From an uncultured Clostridium sp. (GTDB lineage Bacteria; Bacillota; Clostridia; TANB77; CAG-508): 64,000 bases of DNA. The stretch is taken from contig URZW01000004.1 in assembly GCA_900552555.1 (NCBI GenBank), positions 1 to 64,000 of the forward strand, written 5' to 3'. Shown here piece after piece: positions 25,869-34,370 of this stretch (position 1 is the stretch's first letter; each line of letters begins with the position of its first letter). Made by a program: the position numbers and the translations under genes. The notes below the pieces were generated by a model that did not search any database, was not told the origin of the DNA, and saw only the letters and a program-made list of their open reading frames with translations.

Positions 25869-25945
25869 TTCATTTTCACCTCTTTTTCGTTTTTTATAAC
25901 ATGACTGTTTTTTATAATAACATATTATCAAAAATTTTTCAAGTA

Positions 25946-26110
25946 TTATTTTTGGGTATTATTATTTTTTCCTTCACTAAATATATATTGTGCTGATTGT
26001 AACATTTCTTTGTTTAATGATAACTTATGTACTAACTTACTCATAACATTGAATACACATGCTATTATTAATATTAACATTCCTATTTTTTTCCAATATT
26101 TCTTTAGCAT
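25946..26110 (-). CDS. Small single-pass membrane protein, hypothetical
   Basis: A 54-residue protein if started at 26110, where AAAAGGAG is correctly placed (a start 18 bases upstream is possible). A basic N-terminus (MLKKYWKK) is followed by one membrane helix (about 9-24), then a short polar tail. It has no recognisable family. It lies between the Fe-alcohol dehydrogenase and rpmE and has no obvious partner. Confidence 0.45.
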   Translation of the reverse strand: MLKKYWKKIGMLILIIACVFNVMSKLVHKLSLNKEMLQSAQYIFSEGKNNNTQK

Positions 26111-26311
26111 ATTTTTTCTCCTTTTCAAAATAATACATGTATATTATACTTTTATTTTTTCAAAATGTCAAGAAAAAAATTTTCACTAATAAAACAGGGC
26201 CCTAAAATATTCTTACTGAATTTTAACAAAATATTGGAGCAGAAAACTTTCAAAGTTTTCCACCCCAACTATTGAATTTCAGCCTTTATTAAATTTCACA
26301 TTTACTACTAT

Positions 26312-27472
26312 TTACATAGCTCTTCTATATAATTCAATAAAATCTTCTTTACTTACATCTCTCGGATTACCTGGTTTACAAGGATCTTGCATTGCTTTAT
26401 CTGCAAGCATTTCAAAATCTTCTTCTCTTGTACCATAATCTTTAATTGTTTGTGTAATACCAACTGCTTTAGAAAGTTCACTAATCATCCATACAAATGT
26501 ATTAATAACATCTTGGTCATTTAAGTGAGCAGCATCTGGTCTACCAATTTCGCATAAAATTTCTCTAAATCTTTGTGCTGTTTCTGGGTTTTCTCCATTA
26601 AATCTCATAACTGTTGGTAAAAGCATAGCATTTGCAATTCCGTGTGGTGTATCATATACAGCACCCAATTGATGTGCCATTGAGTGAACAATTCCAAGGC
26701 CTACATTTGAAAATCCCATACCTGCAATATATTGAGCCATTCCCATCATTTCAACAGCTTTTGGTTCTTTATCATTTACAGCTGCTGGTAGGTATTTGAA
26801 TATTAATTTTATAGCCTTCATATGGAACATATCAGACATTTCATTATGTGCTTTTGTGATATATCCTTCTACTGCATGTGTTAAAGCATCCATTCCTGTT
26901 GCTGCAGCAAGTGATTTTGGCATTGACGCCATTAATTCTGAATCAACTATTGCTACAATTGGAATATCATTAGGGTCTACACATACCATTTTAATTTTTC
27001 TTTCTTCGTCTGTTATAACATAGTTTATTGTTACTTCTGATGCTGTTCCTGCTGTTGTTGGTAATGCTATCATTGGCATTCCCTTATTAACTGTATTTGA
27101 TAATCCATTTAGAGATTTGATATCTGCTCTATCTGGGTTTGTCATTACAATTGAAATTCCTTTTGCAGTGTCCATACTTGAACCACCACCAACTGCAACT
27201 ATTACATCTGCTCCTGATGCTTTACATGCTGCTACACCGTCTGTTACATTTTTAATTGTTGGATTTGGTTTGATTTCGTCATATAATGAGTATTCAATTC
27301 CTGCATCTGTTAATACTTTTTCAACTTTTGCAGTAACTCCTGCTACTACTAATGGTTTATCTGTAACCAAAAATACTTTTTTGAATTTTCCTTTCTTAAT
27401 CTCCTCTGCTAGTACCTCTCTTGAATTGTTTCCAAAATATGATGTTTCGTTTAAAACAAATCTTATTGCCAT
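26312..27472 (-). CDS. Iron-containing alcohol dehydrogenase
   Basis: The 386 residues match the Fe-ADH family (FucO/AdhE-domain type) that reduces aldehydes with NAD(P)H. The nucleotide loop is GGGSSMD (95-101), and the metal site is complete: Asp195 and His199 in GMDALTHAVE, His263 (IVHSMAHQLG) and His277 (DTPHGIANAM). The substrate may be lactaldehyde, a small diol or butyraldehyde. GGAGG precedes the ATG. It stands alone; no terminator with a T-run is clear, though a GAAAACTT hairpin lies at 26241-26260. Confidence 0.93.
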   Translation of the reverse strand: MAIRFVLNETSYFGNNSREVLAEEIKKGKFKKVFLVTDKPLVVAGVTAKVEKVLTDAGIEYSLYDEIKPNPTIKNVTDGVAACKASGADVIVAVGGGSSMDTAKGISIVMTNPDRADIKSLNGLSNTVNKGMPMIALPTTAGTASEVTINYVITDEERKIKMVCVDPNDIPIVAIVDSELMASMPKSLAAATGMDALTHAVEGYITKAHNEMSDMFHMKAIKLIFKYLPAAVNDKEPKAVEMMGMAQYIAGMGFSNVGLGIVHSMAHQLGAVYDTPHGIANAMLLPTVMRFNGENPETAQRFREILCEIGRPDAAHLNDQDVINTFVWMISELSKAVGITQTIKDYGTREEDFEMLADKAMQDPCKPGNPRDVSKEDFIELYRRAM

Positions 27473-27634
27473 TTTTTATTCCTCCTTCGTATTTAAAATC
27501 TAGTTTGATTATATCAATAAAATTTTTTTTCTACAATAGTTTTTACACAATTTTCACAATTGTAACAAAATTGCGTTAACAAATTATATTAATTTTTTAC
27601 TGTTGAAATTAATATAAGATTTTTTTAAGAAGCA

Positions 27635-27688
27635 GGACTGTCCCTTAATCCCTTTTTGCAGGGATTTTAAGGAACGTCCCTAAATCCC
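27635..27688. repeat. Palindromic repeat after pfkA
   Basis: GGACTGTCCCTTAATCCC and GGGATTTTAAGGAACGTCCC form nested inverted repeats. The GTCCC ends link it to the dispersed GGGGACGGTTCT-type elements found at 29.4, 35.4, 37.5 and 45.0 kb. It ends at the pfkA stop. Confidence 0.6.
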
Positions 27689-28834
27689 TCAGTCGCCTAA
27701 ATTAATACCTACACTTCTTGCTGTTTTTACTAAATCGTCATCCATAGTAACTTTTCTTTGATTGCTTACAGCTGTGTTTCCAGAAACCGCTCCAATCTCT
27801 TTATTTTGACCAACAACATCTTCTAATGATGCATAATCTATTTTTCCATTTTTTATAACAACCAAATTTCCAAATTTTCCCTCAATTGCCATTCTCATTG
27901 CAGCAGTACCATATTTTGTTGACAAAACTCTGTCAAATGCTGTAGGTGTTCCGCCTCTTTGCATATAACCAAGTGTAGTATTTCTAGCCTCTAAACCTGT
28001 TAATTCTTGTAATTGTTTTGCAACTTTTTCACCAACTCCACCAAGTTTTGTATTATCAACACCTTTACCATTATCTCTTACATTTTCAACAGTAATTTCT
28101 CCATCTTTTGGTTTAGCACCTTCTGCAACAACAACAATATCAAAATTTTTACCTCTTTTTTGTCTATTTCTAATTTTATCCGCTACTTTGTTAATATCAT
28201 ATGGAATTTCTGGAATTAATGCAACATCTGCGCCACCTGCAATCGCTGACTCTAATGCTATCCATCCGGCATATCTTCCCATAACTTCCAATACCATAAT
28301 TCTGTGATGTGTTTCACCTGTTGTATGGAGTCTATCAAGTGCTTCCATTGCAACAGATACTGCAGTATTATATCCAAAAGTAATTTCTGTACAAGCAACA
28401 TCATTATCAATTGTTTTTGGAACTCCTATTACATTTACACCTTTTGTAGCAAAATCTCTAGCAGATTTTTGTGTGCCATCTCCACCTAGTGTGAAGATAC
28501 AGTCAAATCCATCTTTTTTAATATTTTCTACACATACATCAGATAAATCTTTGTATTCAACTGTTCCATCTTCATTTGTAATTTTATAATTAAATACATT
28601 TGCATTTGTAGAAGAACCTATTATTGAACCACCTTTTGGTAATATTCCTTCTGCATTCCCATCTTCTGCTGTACTTAATCTTTCATATTTATTCTTTAAT
28701 AGACCATTATATCCATCTATAAATCCATAACATTCTATATCATGATTTTCTGCTGTCTTAACTATTCCTCTTATTACAGCATTAAAACCTGCTACATCTC
28801 CACCATTTGCCAATATTGCAACTTTTTTAATCAT
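27689..28834 (-). CDS. pfkA: 6-phosphofructokinase, GGDGT/PKTIDND type
   Basis: Phosphorylates fructose 6-phosphate in glycolysis. The start is the ATG at 28834 (GGAGG upstream; an earlier ATG lacks one). Phosphate-donor residues are GGDGT (117-121) and PKTIDND (139-145). Gly in GGDGT is the ATP-type residue, whereas Lys in PKTIDND is typical of PPi enzymes and of the mixed ATP-dependent group found in actinomycetes and trypanosomes. The sugar-binding segment VMGRYAGWIALE is present. The 381 residues are longer than the 320 of E. coli PfkA, in line with that group. ATP use is my best guess. Confidence 0.88.
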   Translation of the reverse strand: MIKKVAILANGGDVAGFNAVIRGIVKTAENHDIECYGFIDGYNGLLKNKYERLSTAEDGNAEGILPKGGSIIGSSTNANVFNYKITNEDGTVEYKDLSDVCVENIKKDGFDCIFTLGGDGTQKSARDFATKGVNVIGVPKTIDNDVACTEITFGYNTAVSVAMEALDRLHTTGETHHRIMVLEVMGRYAGWIALESAIAGGADVALIPEIPYDINKVADKIRNRQKRGKNFDIVVVAEGAKPKDGEITVENVRDNGKGVDNTKLGGVGEKVAKQLQELTGLEARNTTLGYMQRGGTPTAFDRVLSTKYGTAAMRMAIEGKFGNLVVIKNGKIDYASLEDVVGQNKEIGAVSGNTAVSNQRKVTMDDDLVKTARSVGINLGD

Positions 28835-28861
28835 TTTAAATTCCTCCATTCAATTTATTTT

Positions 28862-29383
28862 TTATTCTAAAAGACTTTTTATTTCTTCATCTGATTTTAG
28901 TTCTTTTGTCAAAAATTGAAAAGCTCTTTTATCCTGTTTTACTGCAATTTCTGCAATTTCTTTATCATTTCTTAATCTATAACTTGCAAACTTCACAATT
29001 AAGCCTTTATTAGTAACTGCCGCTTTTACAACCTCTTTGTCATCTCTTAATTTTTCACTTGCAAAATATAAAGTTTGTCCATATGTTTTTACACTTGCCA
29101 TTATTACATCTTTGTCTGCTCTTAGTCTATCTGATGCATAACATGCAGTCCATGGTGCTCCTTTTATTGCAAGTAGCATCAAATCTTTGTTGTCTTTTAA
29201 ACGGTCAGATACAAATTCCATTGACTCACCATCTTGTTCAAGTGCTGTCTTTACTACTTCTTCATCATCATGAAATTCAGGTGCTGCAAATTCCAAAAGT
29301 TTCCCTTTATCTTTTACTGCCTGAAGCACATATTCTCTGTTATTACAATTTTTTTTCATTTCTGTTACATCTGGATCTTCCAT
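28862..29383 (-). CDS. DUF4116 repeat protein
   Basis: The 173 residues consist of four to five repeats of about 33 residues, each starting with a short helix and carrying the pattern F-A-S-x-x-L-R-x-D-K-E-V (FASEKLRDDKEVVKAAV and FASYRLRNDKEIAEIAV). This is the DUF4116 pattern of eukaryotic, protist and bacterial proteins of unknown function. The gene sits between trmB and pfkA, 12 bases from trmB's stop, and the ATG is preceded by GAGGG. No partner or activity can be inferred. Confidence 0.75.
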   Translation of the reverse strand: MEDPDVTEMKKNCNNREYVLQAVKDKGKLLEFAAPEFHDDEEVVKTALEQDGESMEFVSDRLKDNKDLMLLAIKGAPWTACYASDRLRADKDVIMASVKTYGQTLYFASEKLRDDKEVVKAAVTNKGLIVKFASYRLRNDKEIAEIAVKQDKRAFQFLTKELKSDEEIKSLLE

Positions 29384-29395
29384 TTCAACAACCCT

Positions 29396-30106
29396 CTATT
29401 CTTTTACATTATTTTCCAAAATGTCCTTTTCAGAACCGTCCCCAAAAGGACATTTTGCAATCAATGCCTTAATCTTAATTCCCTGTTCTGAAAACATTTT
29501 CTCATGCTCTGTTTCTATATTATTTTTAAAAATTGGTTCTTTATGCAAATCATAAGTTTTTGATACTATTTCAAAACCACTTTCTTCAAAATATATTAAA
29601 CTTGAATTAAATAAATCGTCGTCATCTGTTTTAAAATAAACTTCTCCGTTTTCTGCCAAAAATTGTTTATATTTTTCAAGTTGTCTAGTATGTGTAAGTC
29701 TTTTCTTTCTATGCTTTCCCTTTGGCCAAGGATTGCAAAAATTTATATATATTCTTTGAATATTGTCTGTTTTGTCTAAAATCATTGGTATTCTTTCAAT
29801 ATCAAATCTTGTTAGAACAACATTGTTTGGTTCAATATTTTTTTCTTGATATACTTGTTCTACATTTCTTTTTGCTAACCCAAGCATTGCATCAACTAAA
29901 TCTATTGCTATATAGTTAATATCTAAATTGCTTGATGCTAAATTTGATATAAATTGTCCCTTTCCACATCCTAGTTCCAAATGTATTGGATTATTTGAAT
30001 TTTTGAAAAATTCTTTCCATTTTCCTTTCCATTCTTCTGGGTTGTCTATATAAAATTTACTTGCTTCTAGTTCTGGTCTTGCCCATTTTTTGTATCTTAT
30101 TCGCAT
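29396..30106 (-). CDS. trmB: tRNA (m7G46) methyltransferase with repeat-encoded tail
   Basis: Methylates G46 in tRNA using S-adenosylmethionine. The SAM motif is HLELGCGKGQFI, and the catalytic and tRNA-binding segments are INFCNPWPKGKHRKKRLTH and KTDDDDLF. The protein of 236 residues is about 20 longer than usual. The extra end, starting CPFGDGSEKD, is encoded by a palindromic repeat (29417-29457) that is inserted at the 3' end of the gene. The rest is intact, so function is probably kept. AAGGAAGG precedes the ATG. Confidence 0.9.
   Translation of the reverse strand: MRIRYKKWARPELEASKFYIDNPEEWKGKWKEFFKNSNNPIHLELGCGKGQFISNLASSNLDINYIAIDLVDAMLGLAKRNVEQVYQEKNIEPNNVVLTRFDIERIPMILDKTDNIQRIYINFCNPWPKGKHRKKRLTHTRQLEKYKQFLAENGEVYFKTDDDDLFNSSLIYFEESGFEIVSKTYDLHKEPIFKNNIETEHEKMFSEQGIKIKALIAKCPFGDGSEKDILENNVKE
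29417..29457. repeat. Palindromic GGGGACGGTTCT-type repeat
   Basis: CAAAATGTCCTTTT and AAAAGGACATTTTG are perfect 14-base arms around CAGAACCGTCCCC. The 25-base stretch starting AGAACCGTCCCC is identical at 37516-37540. The element lies inside the 3' end of trmB. Confidence 0.85.
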
Positions 30107-30282
30107 TTTATTTTTCCTTCCTTAACATTTTTTAGTGTTATAATTTTTTATTCTGCTATTATTTTTGTTTTACCTTAGTTTTCCGTATCAAATTATATAC
30201 ATATTTATAAAAAAAGTAAAGTAAAAATTTGTATTTTTTCCACTTTCCTGTTACAATATTGTATATTATGAAGGAGCAAAAA

Positions 30283-31155
30283 ATGGAAATAAATTATGAA
30301 ATAAAAAACAACACACAAACAATTAATAATACATTACAAAATGAACTAAAAATATCATCAAGACTATTATATAAATTAATAAAACTAAATAAAATAGAAC
30401 TCAACCATCAACCATGTGACACACGAAAAATAAGCAATTCTGGAGATATTTTAACATTCAACTTTGATTATGAAGAGGATAATTCAAATATTGTACCAAC
30501 AAAAATGGCTTTAAATATTGTATTTGAAGATGACTGGCTTTTGATTGTAAATAAACCTGCTGGAATTGCAATACATCCTTCAGTTTTGCATTACTCTGAT
30601 TCTTTGTGTAATGGTATAAAATTCTATTTTGATAAAATTGGTTTAAAGAAAAAAATAAGACCTGTTAATAGGCTTGACCTAAACACATCAGGCTTAGTTG
30701 TATTTGCAAAATGTGAATATATTCAAGAATGTTTAATTAATCAAATGAAAAATAATCAATTTAAAAAAGATTACTTAGCTGTTTGTACTGGAATTTTTAA
30801 AGAAAAAAATAGTACAATTAATTTACCTATTGCAAGAAAAGAAAATAGTATTATTGAAAGATGCATTTCTGAAAATGGTCAAACTGCAATAACTCATTAT
30901 ACAGTTTTAAAAGAATTTGATAATTATTCTTTAGTTAAATGTTCTTTGGAGACTGGCAGGACACATCAAATTAGGGTTCATATGTCTGCTATCGGTCATC
31001 CTTTGCTTGGTGATAGTTTATACGGCTCTATTTCTGATTTAATTAATAGACAGGCTTTGCATTGCTATAATTTGCAGTTTATTCATCCTGTTTATAATAA
31101 TGATTTGAATTTTTTTGGTGAGTTACCTAACGATTTTAAAATTTTTGATTTTTAA
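30283..31155 (+). CDS. RluA-family pseudouridine synthase
   Basis: Isomerises uridine in rRNA or tRNA. The start is the ATG at 30283 (GAAGGAG upstream), giving 290 residues. An S4-like N-terminal segment (SSRLLYKLIKLNKIELN) precedes the catalytic domain, with the active Asp in RPVNRLDLNTSGLVVFAK and the RTHQIRVHMSAIGHPLLGD ending. It is closest to RluD-type enzymes, but the exact target is not evident. Its 3' end overlaps the end of the convergent toxin gene by 4 bases. Confidence 0.9.
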   Translation: MEINYEIKNNTQTINNTLQNELKISSRLLYKLIKLNKIELNHQPCDTRKISNSGDILTFNFDYEEDNSNIVPTKMALNIVFEDDWLLIVNKPAGIAIHPSVLHYSDSLCNGIKFYFDKIGLKKKIRPVNRLDLNTSGLVVFAKCEYIQECLINQMKNNQFKKDYLAVCTGIFKEKNSTINLPIARKENSIIERCISENGQTAITHYTVLKEFDNYSLVKCSLETGRTHQIRVHMSAIGHPLLGDSLYGSISDLINRQALHCYNLQFIHPVYNNDLNFFGELPNDFKIFDF

Positions 31156-31445
31156 TATTTATTATTTTGTCTTGAATCTAAAATTGTATCTATGTAAATA
31201 TTGTTATTTACTATAAAATATATTAGAATATACCTTTTTTCAATAACCATCTTTCTTATTGAAGGTGGTTTTTCTCTTTTTGAATTTAATTTTCTTCCTA
31301 ATTTAGGATAATACTTTAATATAATTATGTACTCTTTAAATGTCTGTTTTAATTTTATCGCTGCTTTTATACTTACTTTACTTAAAAATGATATATTTGC
31401 TTTTATCATATTATAAGCATTATTGGTTAAATAAATATTATACTT
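31152..31445 (-). CDS. RelE/ParE-type toxin
   Basis: A 97-residue protein with a ParE/RelE pattern: helix NAYNMIKANISFLSK, central LKQTFKEYIIILKYYPKLGR, and the strand and turn IRKMVIEKRYILIYFIVNNN that ends in an acid DTILDSRQN. RelE-type toxins cleave ribosome-bound mRNA; ParE-type poison gyrase; which cannot be settled. The start at 31445 overlaps the end of the putative antitoxin gene by 8 bases, the usual coupling. An upstream in-frame start at 31475 would be longer but overlaps more. Confidence 0.65.
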   Translation of the reverse strand, partial: KYNIYLTNNAYNMIKANISFLSKVSIKAAIKLKQTFKEYIIILKYYPKLGRKLNSKREKPPSIRKMVIEKRYILIYFIVNNNIYIDTILDSRQNNKY

Positions 31446-31647
31446 CATAATTTTGCTCCAAAATTGCATTGTCAATTATATCTTGTATTTCATTAAAAAC
31501 AGCATCTTCAGGATAATATACTAATTTTCCTAACTTCAAGTTTCTTATATCTACTTGAATATTATTAATTAATTTTCTCATACCCTTTTTACCAACAATA
31601 GACATTATATCTTCATCAAATATCTCTAATCTTCTTGTCAATATCAT
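31438..31647 (-). CDS. Antitoxin of the RelE/ParE-like pair
   Basis: A 69-residue acidic protein with a short basic start (TRRLEIFDED) and DAVFNEIQDIIDNAILEQNYEV at the end, which resembles the toxin-wrapping tail of ParD- or RelB-type antitoxins. The fold is not recognised and the call rests on its position just upstream of, and overlapping, a RelE/ParE-like gene. The start is uncertain: an ATG at 31647 lies too close to GGAGGA, and the TTG at 31639-31641, 7 bases further, fits better. Confidence 0.55.
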   Translation of the reverse strand: MILTRRLEIFDEDIMSIVGKKGMRKLINNIQVDIRNLKLGKLVYYPEDAVFNEIQDIIDNAILEQNYEV

Positions 31648-31710
31648 TCCTCCTTTATTTTGAAAACCAACAATTCTCTTCAAATTAATTACCTCCCTAA
31701 AATAAAATCA

Positions 31711-32058
31711 GAAATAGAGAGCAAATCTGTAAGCCGGGTTCTGTCTTTTAAAATAGTCATTTATCTAGGACATATATTGCTATATGCCTCAAGCCACGCA
31801 ATTCAAGAAGGCGTCGAGCAGACTTAATCTTCTTTATTAGGTGTTGCTCCAGATGGGGTTTACACAGCATTCTATGTCACCATAGAACCGGTGAGCTCTT
31901 ACCTCGCCTTTTCATCCTTACCCATACGGGCGGTTATTTTCTGTTGCACTTTCCTTATGGTTACCCACACTAGACGTTATCTAGCATCATTGCTCTATGG
32001 AGCCCGGACTTTCCTCTCGTAGTTCCTTTCGGAAGTTACCAGCGACTATTCAATTTAC
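31711..32058 (-). ncRNA. rnpB: RNase P RNA
   Basis: The 5' part, on the minus strand, has GAGGAAAGTCCGGGCTCC, followed by GCAATGATGCTAG. The 3' end has GACAGAACCCGGCTTACAG. Both match conserved regions of bacterial RNase P RNA. The length of about 350 nt is normal. The ends are estimated from the conserved helix P1 neighbours. It lies between the secreted coiled-coil gene at 32074 and the toxin-antitoxin pair. Confidence 0.92.
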
Positions 32059-32073
32059 TCTTTGAAAATTATA

Positions 32074-33030
32074 TCACATATTTTCTAATTCTTCCAGTAA
32101 ATTTTTATATTTTATCAAAAAAATATCTTTTTCTTTTAATTCAATTGCTCCCTGTAACTCTTTTAACATAATATATGCCTTATTTATATTATATTTATTT
32201 TTTTGTATTTCAGAACTTTCAGCCAATTTTGAAAACTCCTGTAATGCATCATTTGCATAATCAGAAATATTTTCCCAATCCTCTTCATCTAGAATACTAT
32301 ACGCCCTAAAAATATCATTCTTTGTTTTAATAACTACCTTTTCTTTTTCATCGTCTGTACATTCTTCAACAAACTTTGACAAATAACCATATAAACTAGA
32401 CAATTCTTTTAATGTATCTTTTTTATTTTCATCATTTATTGCTTTTGTTAATTTATCAAACTCTCTATTAAAATTCGTTATTTCTTCTTTGTTTATATTT
32501 GTTTTATATAAATCTAAAATTGCAGGATATAATGATGTGTACATTTTTTCGGTTTCGTTCTTTATTTGTTTCCAATTTACTTCAGTGTCTCTTGTTAGTA
32601 TTCCTTTTTCTTCTATATTATATTTCTTTTTATTTTCTTGCACATTTTCATTGCTCTTTTCAGAAGAACTTGAAGAGCCATCTTTTTTTGAATCTCCGCT
32701 TTTCTGAGAGCTATCATCCTTTTTTGAGTTTCCATCTTCTGCAGGACTATCTTCTGACTTTTTTCCAGTTGTATCTTCTTTATTTGTTTCTGTTGTATTT
32801 TCTTCTTCTTTTGGTTCTGTAACTGAAATTGTATAATTTTCAAATTTGATATTATTTATTTCATTAAATAAATCAGTAAATTTGTTATCAAAATACTTTA
32901 TTGAGCTTAATGATTTTTCTTGTATTTTTTCTTGTGACTCGTCTTTCCCTGATACTTTATACACTAAAAAAATTGATAATAAAATTACTATTATTAGGAA
33001 TATATATGCAATTCTTGCGTACTTTTTCAA
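32074..33030 (-). CDS. Membrane-anchored helical protein, unknown
   Basis: The 318 residues begin with a membrane anchor (about 6-25) and a linker, a Ser/Lys/Asp/Glu low-complexity region (about 80-135), and an all-helical domain (about 150-315) with no recognised family. The start is TTG (33028-33030) with GGGAGG upstream. The helical domain is predicted outside the membrane. It is directly upstream of rnpB on the same strand, and transcription could continue into it, though no terminator is visible between. Confidence 0.6.
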   Translation of the reverse strand: MKKYARIAYIFLIIVILLSIFLVYKVSGKDESQEKIQEKSLSSIKYFDNKFTDLFNEINNIKFENYTISVTEPKEEENTTETNKEDTTGKKSEDSPAEDGNSKKDDSSQKSGDSKKDGSSSSSEKSNENVQENKKKYNIEEKGILTRDTEVNWKQIKNETEKMYTSLYPAILDLYKTNINKEEITNFNREFDKLTKAINDENKKDTLKELSSLYGYLSKFVEECTDDEKEKVVIKTKNDIFRAYSILDEEDWENISDYANDALQEFSKLAESSEIQKNKYNINKAYIMLKELQGAIELKEKDIFLIKYKNLLEELENM

Positions 33031-33287
33031 ATTTTAACCTCCCTTTATGTTACATTTTGGAAAAAAATTATTTAAATATTTTAATTTATTTATCCCAAAT
33101 TATAACCTTTATTGATTTCAATATTATTTTTATTATTTGCTTTTTTTTATAAAGTATTCCAAATAAATTTTATATGTATATTTTTTTTTATAAATAATAT
33201 ACTAATTTAATAGAATAAGATTTTAATTTTTTGCTGTTAATTAATTCATAAAAAAATTTGTAATACATAAAAGGAGTTATTAATTTT

Positions 33288-33566
33288 ATGGTTTCAGTTA
33301 ATTTATATAGTGAAGATTCAAAAGAATTAGAAGAATTTTTAAGTTTATTTTATAATTCAACATTTAATATAAATAATGTTTTAAATTGGGAACATAAATA
33401 CGAAAATCCAATTGAAATAGCCGGGATTATTGGTGCATTTGTTGATAATATTGAAAAATTTAAAATTATGATGTGGATATCTTTAGATAAAGGTGTATAT
33501 ATACATGTAACTAACGAAAATGCCAATAATCTTATTAAATATTTATTTGAAAGATATCCATATTAA
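33288..33566 (+). CDS. Small conserved-looking protein, unknown
   Basis: A 92-residue protein with no signal or membrane segment. It contains LEEFLSLFYN, NVLNWEHKYENP and a mixed beta pattern IMMWISLDKGVYIHVT, which suggests an alpha/beta fold. GGAG lies about 15 bases before the ATG, somewhat far. The gene is isolated on the plus strand and shares a bidirectional terminator with the gene at 33611. No function can be proposed. Confidence 0.55.
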   Translation: MVSVNLYSEDSKELEEFLSLFYNSTFNINNVLNWEHKYENPIEIAGIIGAFVDNIEKFKIMMWISLDKGVYIHVTNENANNLIKYLFERYPY

Positions 33567-33567
33567 A

Positions 33568-33605
33568 AAAGAATTTCTAATGGCTTTATACTATAGAAAT
33601 TCTTT
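33568..33605. terminator. Bidirectional terminator
   Basis: AAAGAATTTCTA pairs exactly with TAGAAATTCTTT, between the two convergent genes ending at 33566 and 33611. Confidence 0.75.
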
Positions 33606-33610
33606 AAATA

Positions 33611-34186
33611 TTATTCATCTTCTTCACTAATATGTTCAACTGTTTTGTCATCCTCTAAATTTGGATCAGATTCTACTGTAACAGTTTCTTCCAAATTTGA
33701 TTTTTCTTCATTTTCTGCTTGTTGACTTTCACTAGTTGCATTATTAGTAACATCATTTCCATCAAAAGGATTATTATTCTTTTCTATTACTTCAACCTCT
33801 TTTGCTGGTTCTTCCTTAACTTCCTCTTGTTTTGTTCCACATTTAGGGCAGAATTTAACATCTTTCTCTATTTCAGCAAAACAATTTGGACATTGTCTTT
33901 TATCTTTTAATTCAAGACATTGTTTTAAATTAGACTCAATTTCATCACTTAAAACATCAATCTTAGTACATTTTTCTTCTATTTCTTTTTCTATATCATA
34001 TTCTCCATCTCTTGTATGCTTTTGATAAACAATCTCTCCAATTTCTTTGTATATTTCATTTATTTGTGATTTTAAATCTGCTATTTTCATTCTTAGTTTA
34101 GCTTCTTTTGCTAATTTTCCAGTTTTGTCTGCTGTTACTTTATATGCTTCACTTGCTTTTTTACCTAATTTATCAAAAAATTCCAT
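33611..34186 (-). CDS. Zinc-ribbon protein with coiled coil
   Basis: The 191 residues (start at 34186, with AGGAATTAG upstream; an ATG at 34204 is an alternative) have a helical, coiled-coil region (1-95) and a zinc ribbon CPNCFAEIEKDVKFCPKCG (about 98-116), followed by an acidic, disordered tail. This layout is common in small Firmicutes proteins, often next to membrane or stress genes. The zinc ribbon has the form of a double CxxC knuckle. Function is unknown. Confidence 0.65.
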   Translation of the reverse strand: MEFFDKLGKKASEAYKVTADKTGKLAKEAKLRMKIADLKSQINEIYKEIGEIVYQKHTRDGEYDIEKEIEEKCTKIDVLSDEIESNLKQCLELKDKRQCPNCFAEIEKDVKFCPKCGTKQEEVKEEPAKEVEVIEKNNNPFDGNDVTNNATSESQQAENEEKSNLEETVTVESDPNLEDDKTVEHISEEDE

Positions 34187-34370
34187 TCTAATTCCTCCAT
34201 CCAAGTTATCAAGTTTTCAATACCTAATAAAATATTAACTCATATTCAAAAAATATTTTATTATTTATTTTAAAATCTGATAACTTTTTTTATAAATATT
34301 ATTTCATTTTTTCAAAATTTTATTCTTAAATTCATTAATATGTTGATTACAATTTTTCATTTTCAAAATC

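Noticed and set aside
26241..26260. Hairpin GAAAACTT/AAGTTTTC as terminator of the alcohol dehydrogenase gene
   Set aside because: It pairs well but has no T-run next to it on the minus strand, so I did not list it as a terminator.
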